From NCBI GenBank assembly GCA_038230415.1, contig JBBRNH010000019.1, positions 1-64,000 on the forward strand: a stretch of 64,000 bases of DNA, given 5' to 3'. Source of the stretch: JBBRNH01 sp038230415 (lineage in GTDB: Bacteria > Bacteroidota > Bacteroidia > Cytophagales > Spirosomataceae). Under the pieces are notes generated by a model. It saw only the letters and a program-made list of their open reading frames with translations, was not told the origin of the DNA and ran no database searches. Below, in pieces: positions 56,331 to 64,000 of the stretch. Made by a program: the position numbers and the translations under genes. Each line of letters begins with the position of its first letter. The first letter of the stretch is position 1.

Positions 56331-58055
56331 TCAGTGCGAATCCCGTTTGACGACCGGGCCGGAACCACCCCGCAAAAAGTCGAAATCCACGCCCTCGTGG
56401 GCCTGCAAGACGTGTTCTAAAAACAGTTTGGCGTAGCCCCGGTCATAGCCTAACTCAAGGGGTTTCCAGGCCGCCCGGCGTTGGGTCAGTTCGTCGTCGG
56501 AGACGTGCAAATGCAGCCGTCGCCCGGCCACGTCGAGGGTAATCAAATCACCGTTCTGGACTAAGGCGAGGTTGCCGCCCACCGCCGATTCGGGCGAGAC
56601 GTGTAGCACCACCGTGCCGAAACCCGTGCCGCTCATGCGCCCGTCCGAAATTCTCACCATGTCATGCACGCCCTGCGCCAGCAGCTTGGCGGGCAGTTGC
56701 ATATTGCCCACTTCGGGCATTCCCGGATAACCCTTCGGTCCCACGTTTTGCAGCACCAGCACACAACTGGCATCGAGCGGAAAGACCCCTGCGGCTAAAT
56801 CGGGGTCGTCAATGCGGTTTTTATAGTCGTCAATATCGGCGAAGACCACCGCCCGGCCCGTGTGCTGCATCAGGGCGGGCGTTGCTGCCGAGGGTTTCAG
56901 CACAGCCCCGTGTTCGCAGAGGTTGCCCCGCAACACGGCAATACCCGACTCCGGTTTAAACGGTGTGGCAATCGTGCCAATCACATCCGCATCGTAACAG
57001 GGTGCGTCGAGGGTATTCTGGCCGATGGTGTTGCCGTTGATGGTCAGGGCGTTGGTGTGCAACACGCCGTGCAGCTCGCGGATAACAGCGGGCAGACCAC
57101 CGGCATAAAACAGGTCTTCCACAAAATGCTCGCCCGACGGTTGCAGGTTGGTCAGGAGCGGAATCCTGGCCGATAGCTGATCGAAATCATCTAACGTCAG
57201 CGTTACACCCACGCGCCCGGCAATTGCCATCAGGTGCAGAATAAAATTGGTGGAGCCACCAAGTGCGGCATTCACCATAATGGCGTTCTCGAAGGCTTGC
57301 CGGGTCAGAATATCCGACGGTTTCACGCCCTCGCGGGCAATCGCCACCGAGCGCATCCCGACGAGGTGGGCCAGTACTTTCCGGCGCGAATCTGCCGCCG
57401 GAATCGTAGCGTTGTCGGGCAGGGCCAGCCCCAATGATTCGACCATCGCGGCCATTGTGCTGGCCGTTCCCATCACGGCGCAATGCCCAATGCTGCGGGC
57501 CATGCTGGCTTCGGCGGCTACAAAATCGGCATCGCTCATCTGGCCCATTTTGTGGGCTTCGGCAAACCGCCAGAGGTCAGAGGTGCCGATTTTTTTGCCA
57601 TGAAACCGCCCCGCCAGCATCGGCCCGCCCGACAGCACAATCGTCGGTACGTCAACGCTGCACGCGCCCATCACGAGCGAGGGCGTGGTTTTGTCACAGC
57701 CGCAGAGCAGCACCACCGCATCAATCGAGTTGGCCCGGATGCTTTCTTCCACGTCCATACTGGCGAGGTTCCGAAAGAGCATGGTGGTGGGTTTCATCTG
57801 GCACTCGCCGAGCGACATGGCCGGAAATTCGAGCGGGAAGCCGCCCGCTTCCCAGACACCGCGCTTCACGGCCTCGGCCAAGTCGCGGAAATGGGCGTTG
57901 CAGGGGGTGAGTTCAGAAAATGTGTTGCAGATGCCGATAACGGGCTTTTCGCCGGTAAAAAGATGATGCGGGAATCCCTGATTTTTCATCCAGGCCCGGT
58001 AAATAAAGCCGTCTTTTCCGGTGCGGCCAAACCAATCCTGCGAACGAAGCGGCAT
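56331..58055 (-). CDS. IlvD/Edd family dehydratase (sugar-acid dehydratase-like)
   Basis: 574 residues, the length of dihydroxy-acid and aldonic-acid dehydratases. Fe-S cluster Cys are in ICNTFSELTPCNAHF (~48), LLCGCDKTTPS (~118) and GHCAVMGTAST (~191). Substrate/Mg motifs follow (GGSTNFILHLMA, VRISDGRMSGTGFG). WFGRTGKDGFIYRAWMKNQG and the GRFHGKKIGTSDLW stretch look more like L-arabinonate/gluconate dehydratases than biosynthetic IlvD. It dehydrates a sugar acid to a 2-keto-3-deoxy acid; the exact sugar is not assigned. Confidence 0.87.
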   Translation of the reverse strand: MPLRSQDWFGRTGKDGFIYRAWMKNQGFPHHLFTGEKPVIGICNTFSELTPCNAHFRDLAEAVKRGVWEAGGFPLEFPAMSLGECQMKPTTMLFRNLASMDVEESIRANSIDAVVLLCGCDKTTPSLVMGACSVDVPTIVLSGGPMLAGRFHGKKIGTSDLWRFAEAHKMGQMSDADFVAAEASMARSIGHCAVMGTASTMAAMVESLGLALPDNATIPAADSRRKVLAHLVGMRSVAIAREGVKPSDILTRQAFENAIMVNAALGGSTNFILHLMAIAGRVGVTLTLDDFDQLSARIPLLTNLQPSGEHFVEDLFYAGGLPAVIRELHGVLHTNALTINGNTIGQNTLDAPCYDADVIGTIATPFKPESGIAVLRGNLCEHGAVLKPSAATPALMQHTGRAVVFADIDDYKNRIDDPDLAAGVFPLDASCVLVLQNVGPKGYPGMPEVGNMQLPAKLLAQGVHDMVRISDGRMSGTGFGTVVLHVSPESAVGGNLALVQNGDLITLDVAGRRLHLHVSDDELTQRRAAWKPLELGYDRGYAKLFLEHVLQAHEGVDFDFLRGGSGPVVKRDSH

Positions 58056-58099
58056 GGTTTTGAGAGGGTTTTAGGGAGAAAGCGGGGAGCGGAGCGAAT

Positions 58100-59308
58100 C
58101 TATTTGCTACTGGCTAACCACCACAGCCAGCCCAACGATGCCAAACACACCACGCCAATGCCAACGGCCAGCCCCGGCCCCATTGCCGTTGGCAGCAGAA
58201 GCCCGATAGCCACGCCCGCGCTGACCACCAACCGGGCCGCTTCGACGCGGTAGGCCCACCGCCGACCCTCGAAAAACCAGCCGAAATTCACCACCGCCAC
58301 GCCAATCAGCACGGCAATCAATCCCTTTTGCCACCAATCCAAACTCGCCTGAAACTGTAAAAACGGGAACGCCCCCGCCGTCAGAATCACGTATTGAATC
58401 AGCACGTACAGATTGACCCGTTGCGGAACGGTAGTGTCGAATTTCTGGTAGGTCTCGTGCGAAATCGTTGGAATCGGGTGATAGACCGACTGTTTGGCAT
58501 CCCAGCCGGGTTTGTAAAACAGCACTTTTAGTTTGCCCGACAGGGTAGGGGCGTGGCGGAGTTCGTGGCCGATGTGTTCGTAATGCGAGAAGTTGGCCCA
58601 GACCGGATTCCAGCTATTGATCGGCGTGGTGATGCCATACACCGGGCGTTCGTCTTCTTCCTGAAACGTGCCAAAGAGCCGGTCCCAGACGATGAAGGTG
58701 CCGGCGTGGTTTTTGTCAATGTAGTTGGGGTTGCGGCCATGATGTACGCGGTGGTGCGAGGGCGTGTTCATGACCCATTCCAGTACACCCATCTTGCCAA
58801 CGAGTTCGGTATGAATCCAGAATTGGTAAATCAGGTTGAAGCCACCCACAATGAGCAGTTGCGTGGTATCGAAACCGAGCAAGGCCATCGGCAGATAGAC
58901 CGGGGCCGTCCAGATGCCCTGAAACCAGCTTTGCCGCAAGGCAACGGACAGGTTATATTCTTCGCTTTGGTGATGCACCACGTGGCCGCTCCAGAACAGG
59001 TTCACTTCGTGGCTCATCCGGTGGCCCCAGTAGTAGCAGAGGTCATACAGCACAAAGGCCAGCACCCAACTCCAGGCCGTATGCGGTACGTGGAAAAATG
59101 AAAAGTTGGCATAAACCGCTTCGTAAATGCCCAGCGTAATGATTTTCAAAAAGATACCGACCACCTGCTGCGAGGTTCCCGCGCTCAGATTGGTAATGCT
59201 GTCGTTCAGCCGGTAGCGTTTGGTGTTTTGGTAGCGGTCAATCCAGATTTCGATGCCCATTGCCAAAAAGAAGAACGGGATCGCCAGCATAACGGGGTTG
59301 AAATTCAT
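58100..59308 (-). CDS. sterol desaturase / fatty-acid hydroxylase family membrane protein
   Basis: 402 residues with several spans. The di-iron His motifs are HRMSHEVNLFWSGHVVHHQS (about 116-135) and HHRVHHGRN (~190), as in the TMEM195/alkylglycerol-monooxygenase-like branch. The last third (about 290-402) adds four more spans, which is typical of that subgroup. It probably hydroxylates or desaturates a lipid; the substrate is unknown. The start MNFNPVMLAIPFFFLAMGIE is a good membrane start. Confidence 0.87.
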   Translation of the reverse strand: MNFNPVMLAIPFFFLAMGIEIWIDRYQNTKRYRLNDSITNLSAGTSQQVVGIFLKIITLGIYEAVYANFSFFHVPHTAWSWVLAFVLYDLCYYWGHRMSHEVNLFWSGHVVHHQSEEYNLSVALRQSWFQGIWTAPVYLPMALLGFDTTQLLIVGGFNLIYQFWIHTELVGKMGVLEWVMNTPSHHRVHHGRNPNYIDKNHAGTFIVWDRLFGTFQEEDERPVYGITTPINSWNPVWANFSHYEHIGHELRHAPTLSGKLKVLFYKPGWDAKQSVYHPIPTISHETYQKFDTTVPQRVNLYVLIQYVILTAGAFPFLQFQASLDWWQKGLIAVLIGVAVVNFGWFFEGRRWAYRVEAARLVVSAGVAIGLLLPTAMGPGLAVGIGVVCLASLGWLWWLASSK

Positions 59309-59463
59309 CGTTGCGACGGGTTTTGCGTGTTTTATCCGGCAAGTTAAACCGACTTTATTAATCCTCCTTCGATGCGTAGCCCAACTCAGTGCGGTGGCCT
59401 TGCCGCTGCGCGAGATTTATCACACGAGTCAGTTTGATGCCCAAGCCGGATAAGCAGGAGACG

Positions 59464-60489
59464 TTACCGAAAAAACAGCGTAGCTCCGCGTTTCCCGCTG
59501 TTAATGAGGCTGTTCCGCTGCTCATCGGTCATTCGGCGGACGCGGGGCGTGATGCCTTCCGTACTGATGTAAATCGTTCGATTAGTGTCGAGGGCGGAGT
59601 GTCGGTTCAGATTTTCGAGCGCGTAGTTGTAAAACGCCGACACATAGTCGGTCAGGCTGTGAATGGCGTAGGGCGCAATACTATCGGCAGGCTGACCGGG
59701 CCGCAGTTGTTCGGGGCGTTCGAGTTTAAGACCGAGCGTTTGCCGGTTCACAACGCCGTTGGTATCGAAGAGCGCGATGGGGTAATTCGCCGTTAGCCCG
59801 CCATCCACAAAAATCTGGTATGACCCGCCCCGCTTGGGCCGCTGAACGGGCTGATTTTGCTCGTCTAAAAACACCGCCCCGAAATATAATGGCACCGACA
59901 TACTGATTCTGACCGCGATTTTGAGCGGCATATCCGGGGTCTGTTCGTGCGAGAACACCACCGACTGTTGCGCCGTGAGGTTGGTGCCGGTAACGTAGAG
60001 GTCGCGGGTGCCGGGGTGGTCAGTTCGCAGAGTATGGAGTTGGGCAAAGGTGAGATTCGGGTTGCCGGTTTTGCGGGCGATGAGCGTTTCGAGCCACCGC
60101 TCAAAGCGTTCGCCCCGATACCAACCATACCGGCGGGTTGTTCGGGCAAAGCCGCCGACAAACAGCCACCGGCCATCGTTAAACTGCCCGATATTCAGCC
60201 TTGTCAGCACAGTCTCCATCTCGCCGGGCGTGTAGCCCAATGCCAGTAGCAGGGCTGTGATGGCCCCAACCGACGTGCCGCCAACCCGTTGAATATCAGC
60301 CAGAACGTCACGTTCCTGCAAGACCCGCAACGCGCCGACGTAGGCCATACCGCGAACGCCACCACCCTCGAATACCAGATTGCGATACTGGGCCGGGCCG
60401 GTTTGTGCGGCTGTTTGTTGAGTGGACAAACAAAGAAAAAGAAACCGGATAAGCCGGGATGTAGTGACCCGAAACGGTATGTTGTCCAT
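59464..60489 (-). CDS. secreted patatin-like phospholipase
   Basis: Read from ATG 60489 (MDNIPFRVTTSRLIRFLFLC); the open frame further upstream has an unnatural composition. 341 residues with a signal peptide up to QTAAQ. Patatin motifs: oxyanion hole FEGGGVRGMAYVGAL (~45), nucleophile GGTSVGAITALLLAL (~71) and the catalytic Asp in FVDGGLTANYPI (~218). A lipid acyl hydrolase, probably periplasmic or exported. Confidence 0.88.
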   Translation of the reverse strand: MDNIPFRVTTSRLIRFLFLCLSTQQTAAQTGPAQYRNLVFEGGGVRGMAYVGALRVLQERDVLADIQRVGGTSVGAITALLLALGYTPGEMETVLTRLNIGQFNDGRWLFVGGFARTTRRYGWYRGERFERWLETLIARKTGNPNLTFAQLHTLRTDHPGTRDLYVTGTNLTAQQSVVFSHEQTPDMPLKIAVRISMSVPLYFGAVFLDEQNQPVQRPKRGGSYQIFVDGGLTANYPIALFDTNGVVNRQTLGLKLERPEQLRPGQPADSIAPYAIHSLTDYVSAFYNYALENLNRHSALDTNRTIYISTEGITPRVRRMTDEQRNSLINSGKRGATLFFR

Positions 60490-60529
60490 CCGGCAAAGGT
60501 GGCGTTTAGCGGCCAAAAAGGCTATGAAT

Positions 60530-61858
60530 TCATAAAGCCACCCACCCCAGCAACCCCGGCTTAATCCGTACCAATTGCAGCCCGCCCGCAGTCGCCAGCA
60601 CGTCAACGGCGGTGCCAACGGGCAGGGTTTGCATAATGGCGGCCCGAACGTCGGCGGCAGCGCGGAGGTCGGTGGGCGTGGTGAGGGCAACGCGCCGAAT
60701 GGGTTTTTGCACGGTTTCGATACTGGCCGGGGTCAGGTATCCCGTCAGGCCGTCGGGGAGTTCAACGCGCAGCCAGTCTGCCGTGCCGCCCACAATGGTC
60801 AGGGCCGCAGCGCGGGGCAGTTGGCGCAAACCGGGCGAATCAGCGGTGGGAGCCAGCCTGATGGTTGCCTGCTTTGCCGACACCCGCGCCGAATCGCCGA
60901 GCCGGTTGGCAGTCAGCAGCGGTTGCCGCGCCGGGCCGCGCCCCAACCGCACAAACGGTAAGGGGTCGAGTGCGCCTTCGCCATCGGCATAAATCCCGAA
61001 ATGCAGGTGCGGGCCGGTGGTGCGGGCGTTGCCGGTGTTGCCCACAAAACCAATCGTGTCGCCGGGGCTGACGCGCTGCCCGGTGGTCACGTTCCAGCGG
61101 TCGAGGTGGGCGTAATACAGCCGTTGGTTGTGTGCATCATCGTTGAGAAACACCACATTGCCGCCTAATTCATTTGTGCCAACCTCGGCAATGGTGCCAC
61201 CGACCGAGGCTATGGCGGGGGTTTCTTTTGGCGCAAAAATATCGATGCCTTCGTGCCTGCGTCGGCCACCGTCTCGCGGAACCCCAAAATAGCTGCTTAT
61301 CTGACTGCTGTTGCGGCCCTGCACCGGAAACGCCAGCACCGGCTCCCGCGTAATGGAAATGGTGTAGCCCACGCTCCGCAGTAGTTCGGGCTGGATTCGG
61401 ATCAGGTGCGCCCGCGTCCGGCGAACATCCCAGGTCAGCACCGCCGTATCGGACTGCGCCGAGATAGCCCGCGTTACCCGGTTTTTACTGTCCACCTCAA
61501 ACACGTCAATAAACACCCGCGCCGACTGCTGTCCCTGCGTCTGTACCCGAATCAGGAGCCGGTCGCCCCGCGTTGCGTTGAGCGTGTAGCCGATGGCAAT
61601 GGGGCGGTTGGCCGGAAAATAACCCGTTTCGCGGTAAGGAAGGGTGATTTTAAGGGAGTCTTGCAGGGCGCGTCCGGCAGCCGCGAGCCAGTCGGAGCCG
61701 AGGGCGGTGCGGTCGAGATCGGCACGTTTCAGCGACCGTTCATACTGTTCGTGGGGCGTATCGGTGCCGAAGATGTTGGTGGCCGGGCCAACGGCGGTGC
61801 AGGCAAACAGCCCGGCAGTGCAGGCAATGGCTACCGAAAAATAAAGCAGAAAACGCAT
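60530..61858 (-). CDS. M23-family peptidase lipoprotein with SH3-like end
   Basis: 442 residues. The N-terminus ACTAGLFAC fits a lipobox (Cys20). A beta-rich domain (50-170) precedes the M23 domain, with RRRHEGIDIFAPKETPAIAS (zinc His and Asp, ~205), Gly-rich loop and GPHLHFGIYADG (~288). The last ~120 residues hold an SH3-like domain (PIRRVALTTPTDLRAAADVR, then VGTAVDVLATAGG). It is probably a cell-wall endopeptidase at the outer membrane. Confidence 0.88.
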   Translation of the reverse strand: MRFLLYFSVAIACTAGLFACTAVGPATNIFGTDTPHEQYERSLKRADLDRTALGSDWLAAAGRALQDSLKITLPYRETGYFPANRPIAIGYTLNATRGDRLLIRVQTQGQQSARVFIDVFEVDSKNRVTRAISAQSDTAVLTWDVRRTRAHLIRIQPELLRSVGYTISITREPVLAFPVQGRNSSQISSYFGVPRDGGRRRHEGIDIFAPKETPAIASVGGTIAEVGTNELGGNVVFLNDDAHNQRLYYAHLDRWNVTTGQRVSPGDTIGFVGNTGNARTTGPHLHFGIYADGEGALDPLPFVRLGRGPARQPLLTANRLGDSARVSAKQATIRLAPTADSPGLRQLPRAAALTIVGGTADWLRVELPDGLTGYLTPASIETVQKPIRRVALTTPTDLRAAADVRAAIMQTLPVGTAVDVLATAGGLQLVRIKPGLLGWVAL

Positions 61859-61908
61859 GGCTGCGGACAGAAAACGGATTGAATTGAACAGGCTATTTGC
61901 TTGCTATA

Positions 61909-62544
61909 CTAAACGGATTTTTCGCGGTGATATTTGAGCCGCGCCAGATACACAACCATCAATAAGCCAATCAGAATACTAACCAACGGCACAATCATCG
62001 CCAGCAACGCCGACCCTACATAAACGCAGGTGCTGATGAGCAGCCCTTTCTTGACGGTCAGGATGCGGACATCGGCAGCGGGGCGTTTGAGCAGTTGATA
62101 ATCGGTGGTGGCGTGGTTCCACATCAGATACAGCACTCCCGTAACACCGGCAAAAATCAGCATCGAAAATGCCGCCGAGAGTTCAGTGGCCGAGGTCTGG
62201 ATGTACAGGGCCAGCACATTGGTCGAAAACGGGATCAGGCTCACTAACAGCAGCAAGGCTCCGTTGTAATAAATAAACCGCGAGTCGCTCCGGCGGATCA
62301 CGTTATACATCCGGTGGTGATTGACCCACAGCACGAAAATGGTGCCGAAACTGAGCAGAAACGCCAGGTAGGCGGGCCATTGGTGCAGCATCGCCCGCGC
62401 CAGCAACCGGCTGGTATATTCTGCTTTGAACGCCGGTGCTTTTAACTCAAATGTGAGCAGGGTGATGGCAATGGCAAACACGCCGTCGCTGAAGGCTTCG
62501 ATGCGGACGGTTTCGTTATCCTGAAAATTATCGGGTTGCGGCAT
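61909..62544 (-). CDS. TMEM175 family (DUF1211) channel-like protein
   Basis: 211 residues with about six spans. The signature of the family is present in the first span: RIEAFSDGVFAIAITLLTFE, i.e. the FSDGVFAIxxT motif that lines the potassium-channel pore. Bacterial members carry one six-span unit, as here. Probable K+ or cation conductance. Confidence 0.9.
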   Translation of the reverse strand: MPQPDNFQDNETVRIEAFSDGVFAIAITLLTFELKAPAFKAEYTSRLLARAMLHQWPAYLAFLLSFGTIFVLWVNHHRMYNVIRRSDSRFIYYNGALLLLVSLIPFSTNVLALYIQTSATELSAAFSMLIFAGVTGVLYLMWNHATTDYQLLKRPAADVRILTVKKGLLISTCVYVGSALLAMIVPLVSILIGLLMVVYLARLKYHREKSV

Positions 62545-62638
62545 TGGTTCAGCAGGACTAAGGCAATCGGTGGCCAGGTGATTACAGAGCTACCACCGGG
62601 TTACTAACGGGCTAACGCACCGGATGGTTATTTGGGCC

Positions 62639-62666
62639 ACCGAACGGCCCGTTGTTCGGTTTTTTA
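62639..62666 (+). terminator. terminator-like hairpin
   Basis: ACCGAAC (62639-62645) and GTTCGGT (62654-62660) with an 8-base loop, then TTTTT. It lies 55 bp upstream of the next gene and has no plus-strand gene before it, so it may be an attenuator or chance. Confidence 0.35.
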
Positions 62667-62721
62667 TGCAACAAAGCCGCCACCGACCCGTTACGGCATA
62701 TACTACTGATTCAATAGACAA

Positions 62722-63210
62722 ATGGAAAGTAACGCAAAAATAGCCGGGCATCCGGCTCACCCGATCCTTATTGTGTTTCCGCTGGGGCTACTGGCAACGT
62801 CGGTCATCTTCGACGGCGTTTATCTCTACACCGGCACTGCCGCGTTCGCGCTCGTCTCCTACTGGATGCTGTTTTCGGGGCTGGTAGGCGGGTTTGTGGC
62901 GGCTATTCCGGGTCTGATCGACTGGTTTGCTATCCCAAAAGGAACGCGGGCCAGGCGCGTCGGGCTGATTCACGGGCTGGGTAATGTGTTGGTAATGATC
63001 CTGTTTGGCGTAAGCTGGGTATTTCGCAACCAGGCCACCAGCCCCGGCCACGTGCCGACTATGCTGGCCCTGATTCTGTCGTTTACCGGGTTTGGGCTGG
63101 CCGTTATCACCGGCTGGCTCGGTGGCGAGTTGGTAAACCGGCTCGGCGTGGGCGTTGACGATACGGCGCACCTCAACGCATCGAGTTCGCTGCGGGGGCG
63201 GCTGGGATAA
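62722..63210 (+). CDS. DUF2231 membrane protein
   Basis: 162 residues, four spans. The opening GHPAHPILIVFPLGLLATSV is the conserved start of DUF2231 proteins. C-terminal WLGGELVNRLGVGVDD is also typical of the family. Function is not established. Confidence 0.88.
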   Translation: MESNAKIAGHPAHPILIVFPLGLLATSVIFDGVYLYTGTAAFALVSYWMLFSGLVGGFVAAIPGLIDWFAIPKGTRARRVGLIHGLGNVLVMILFGVSWVFRNQATSPGHVPTMLALILSFTGFGLAVITGWLGGELVNRLGVGVDDTAHLNASSSLRGRLG

Positions 63211-63226
63211 GCCCCGTAGAATAGCG

Positions 63227-63700
63227 TCAAAATGAGATTTCCGGCTCCGTGTTGAGCCTCACCGGGTGCGGCACCCCCAGCGTAAAGGTGCGCTCGGTTT
63301 GCTCGCGGGCGGCTTTGATGTGCAGCGTGTATTGACCGTCGGGCAACGCGCTCAGGTCAAACAGCAGCCAGCCCCAGGTGCGTCGGCGGTCTTTGCCGGT
63401 CTCATAAATCGGTTCGTGCCGGTCGTTCAAAATCGTCAGTTGCAACGGGCTTCCGGTCTGATTCTGAAACAGCAGTTTCAGCACGGCGGGTACGGCGGCA
63501 GGGTGGCGGCTGATGCGGAGGTGGTTGGTTTCGAGCAAAATGGACGCTCTGCTCCAGAGTTCATCGCCGTTATCGGGATTCGCAACCGTGCCGGAGGCCG
63601 GGGCGTAATGCGCTGCGCTGTTAACCGTCAGCGATTGGGCCGACGCGATCTGACGACCGGCGAGCAGCAGCAAAAGGAGTAGAAATGATAAAGTCTTCAT
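63227..63700 (-). CDS. small exported hypothetical protein
   Basis: Read from ATG 63700 (MKTLSFLLLLLLLAGRQIAS), a clear signal peptide. The 157-residue product has an Ig-like, beta-rich C-terminal half (LFDLSALPDGQYTLHIKAAR, then RTFTLGVP), similar in feel to T9SS C-terminal or Por-secretion-like beta domains, but it lacks a definite sorting end. It is divergent from the LysR gene, so it may be its target. Confidence 0.65.
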   Translation of the reverse strand: MKTLSFLLLLLLLAGRQIASAQSLTVNSAAHYAPASGTVANPDNGDELWSRASILLETNHLRISRHPAAVPAVLKLLFQNQTGSPLQLTILNDRHEPIYETGKDRRRTWGWLLFDLSALPDGQYTLHIKAAREQTERTFTLGVPHPVRLNTEPEISF

Positions 63701-63783
63701 GCGTATAGCTGTGTTTTGTGGTTGTATTGGCTGCAAAGTAGCGGCCTTTATTAATGAGTAGAAATGCTGTTTTTTGCTGAATT

Positions 63784-63800
63784 AATGCGAAAATTGCATT
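63784..63800. promoter_or_regulatory. LysR-type T-N11-A operator
   Basis: AATGC-GAAAATT-GCATT is a perfect 5-bp inverted repeat containing T-N11-A (T63786, A63798), directly before the LysR ATG at 63802, in the 101-bp gap to the divergent exported-protein gene. It fits autoregulation and shared control. Confidence 0.55.
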
Positions 63801-63801
63801 T

Positions 63802-64000
63802 ATGGACCTAACCACGATTCGCTACTTTTTGGGCCTTGCCCACGAACTGCACTTCTGGAATGCCGCCGAAAAACTCAATATCACGCAGTCGGCCCTGAGC
63901 CGACAAATTCAGGGGTTAGAAGCCGAATTAGGCTTTCAACTGTTTGAGCGCACCAAACGGCGCGTTGAGTTGACGAGTGCCGGGCGGTTTATGGCGCAGG
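63802..64000 (+). CDS. LysR-family transcriptional regulator (cut by window end)
   Basis: Only the first 66 residues are in the window: MDLTTIRYFLGLAHELHFWN and ALSRQIQGLEAELGFQLFER, the canonical LysR winged HTH, then RRVELTSAGRFMAQ. The effector domain lies beyond the right edge. The start is fixed by the ATG right after the palindromic operator. Its divergent neighbour is a small exported protein gene. Confidence 0.9.
   Translation, partial: MDLTTIRYFLGLAHELHFWNAAEKLNITQSALSRQIQGLEAELGFQLFERTKRRVELTSAGRFMAQ

Noticed and set aside
57483..58253. 256-residue plus-strand open frame
   Set aside because: Antisense to the IlvD-type dehydratase; low-information His/Arg/Gly-rich composition.

Overview
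The window looks like a chromosomal segment of a Bacteroidota bacterium, most likely a Cytophagales/Spirosoma-type genome. The evidence is a large family of MacB/FtsX-type permeases starting MFRNYLKIAWRNL, many Uma2-family genes, DUF3987, DUF4097, DUF1080 and TMEM175-type proteins, NtrC/NtrY-type regulators, and TAnnTTTG (-7) promoter boxes. No rRNA, tRNA or CRISPR array was recognised.

Region 1 (1-11330) is an accessory element that continues off the left edge. A tightly packed minus-strand operon, several genes joined by ATGA overlaps, encodes small unknown proteins, an SSB-like DUF3127 protein, a DUF3987 ATPase, an extra DNA polymerase III beta clamp and a KilA-N protein. A 590-bp non-coding stretch (1922-2514) carries repeated CTGATWATCAG palindromes and a 65-bp cruciform, and looks like a replication or control region. 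A divergent control region with two perfect operator palindromes (9451, 9471) separates the operon from plus-strand genes: a MazF-type and a PIN-type toxin-antitoxin pair and a phage-type repressor. The two antitoxin genes share a copied 66-bp 5' end, the repressor shares its first ~26 bp, and a terminator follows.

Region 2 (11361-53238) is a regulated efflux-type locus. An NtrY-like kinase and an NtrC-like sigma-54 activator (minus strand) sit divergently from a membrane-fusion adaptor, an ATPase and a long series of nine large permeases, ending with a second ATPase and a TolC-type outer-membrane protein. Three sites in the window carry a pair of TGTCCG-N4-CGGACA dyads 21-22 bp apart, about 60 bp upstream of a -24/-12 promoter. 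The first pair also has a -24/-12 promoter at the mirrored distance towards the regulator operon. I infer that this is the regulon of the local activator. Eight intact Uma2-family genes and one broken copy are interleaved antisense to the permeases. Two orphan permease 3' tails next to Uma2 genes show that tail plus Uma2 has moved or been left behind as a unit. Passenger genes in the array are a glycosyltransferase, a PA14-OmpA protein, a serine hydrolase, a DUF4097 protein, a DUF1080 protein and an SDR.

Region 3 (53393-64000) is ordinary chromosomal sequence: an M48 peptidase, a NYN/cold-shock-like protein, an IlvD/Edd dehydratase, a fatty-acid hydroxylase family protein, a patatin, an M23 peptidase lipoprotein, a TMEM175 channel, a DUF2231 protein, a small secreted protein and a truncated LysR regulator with a T-N11-A operator just upstream.
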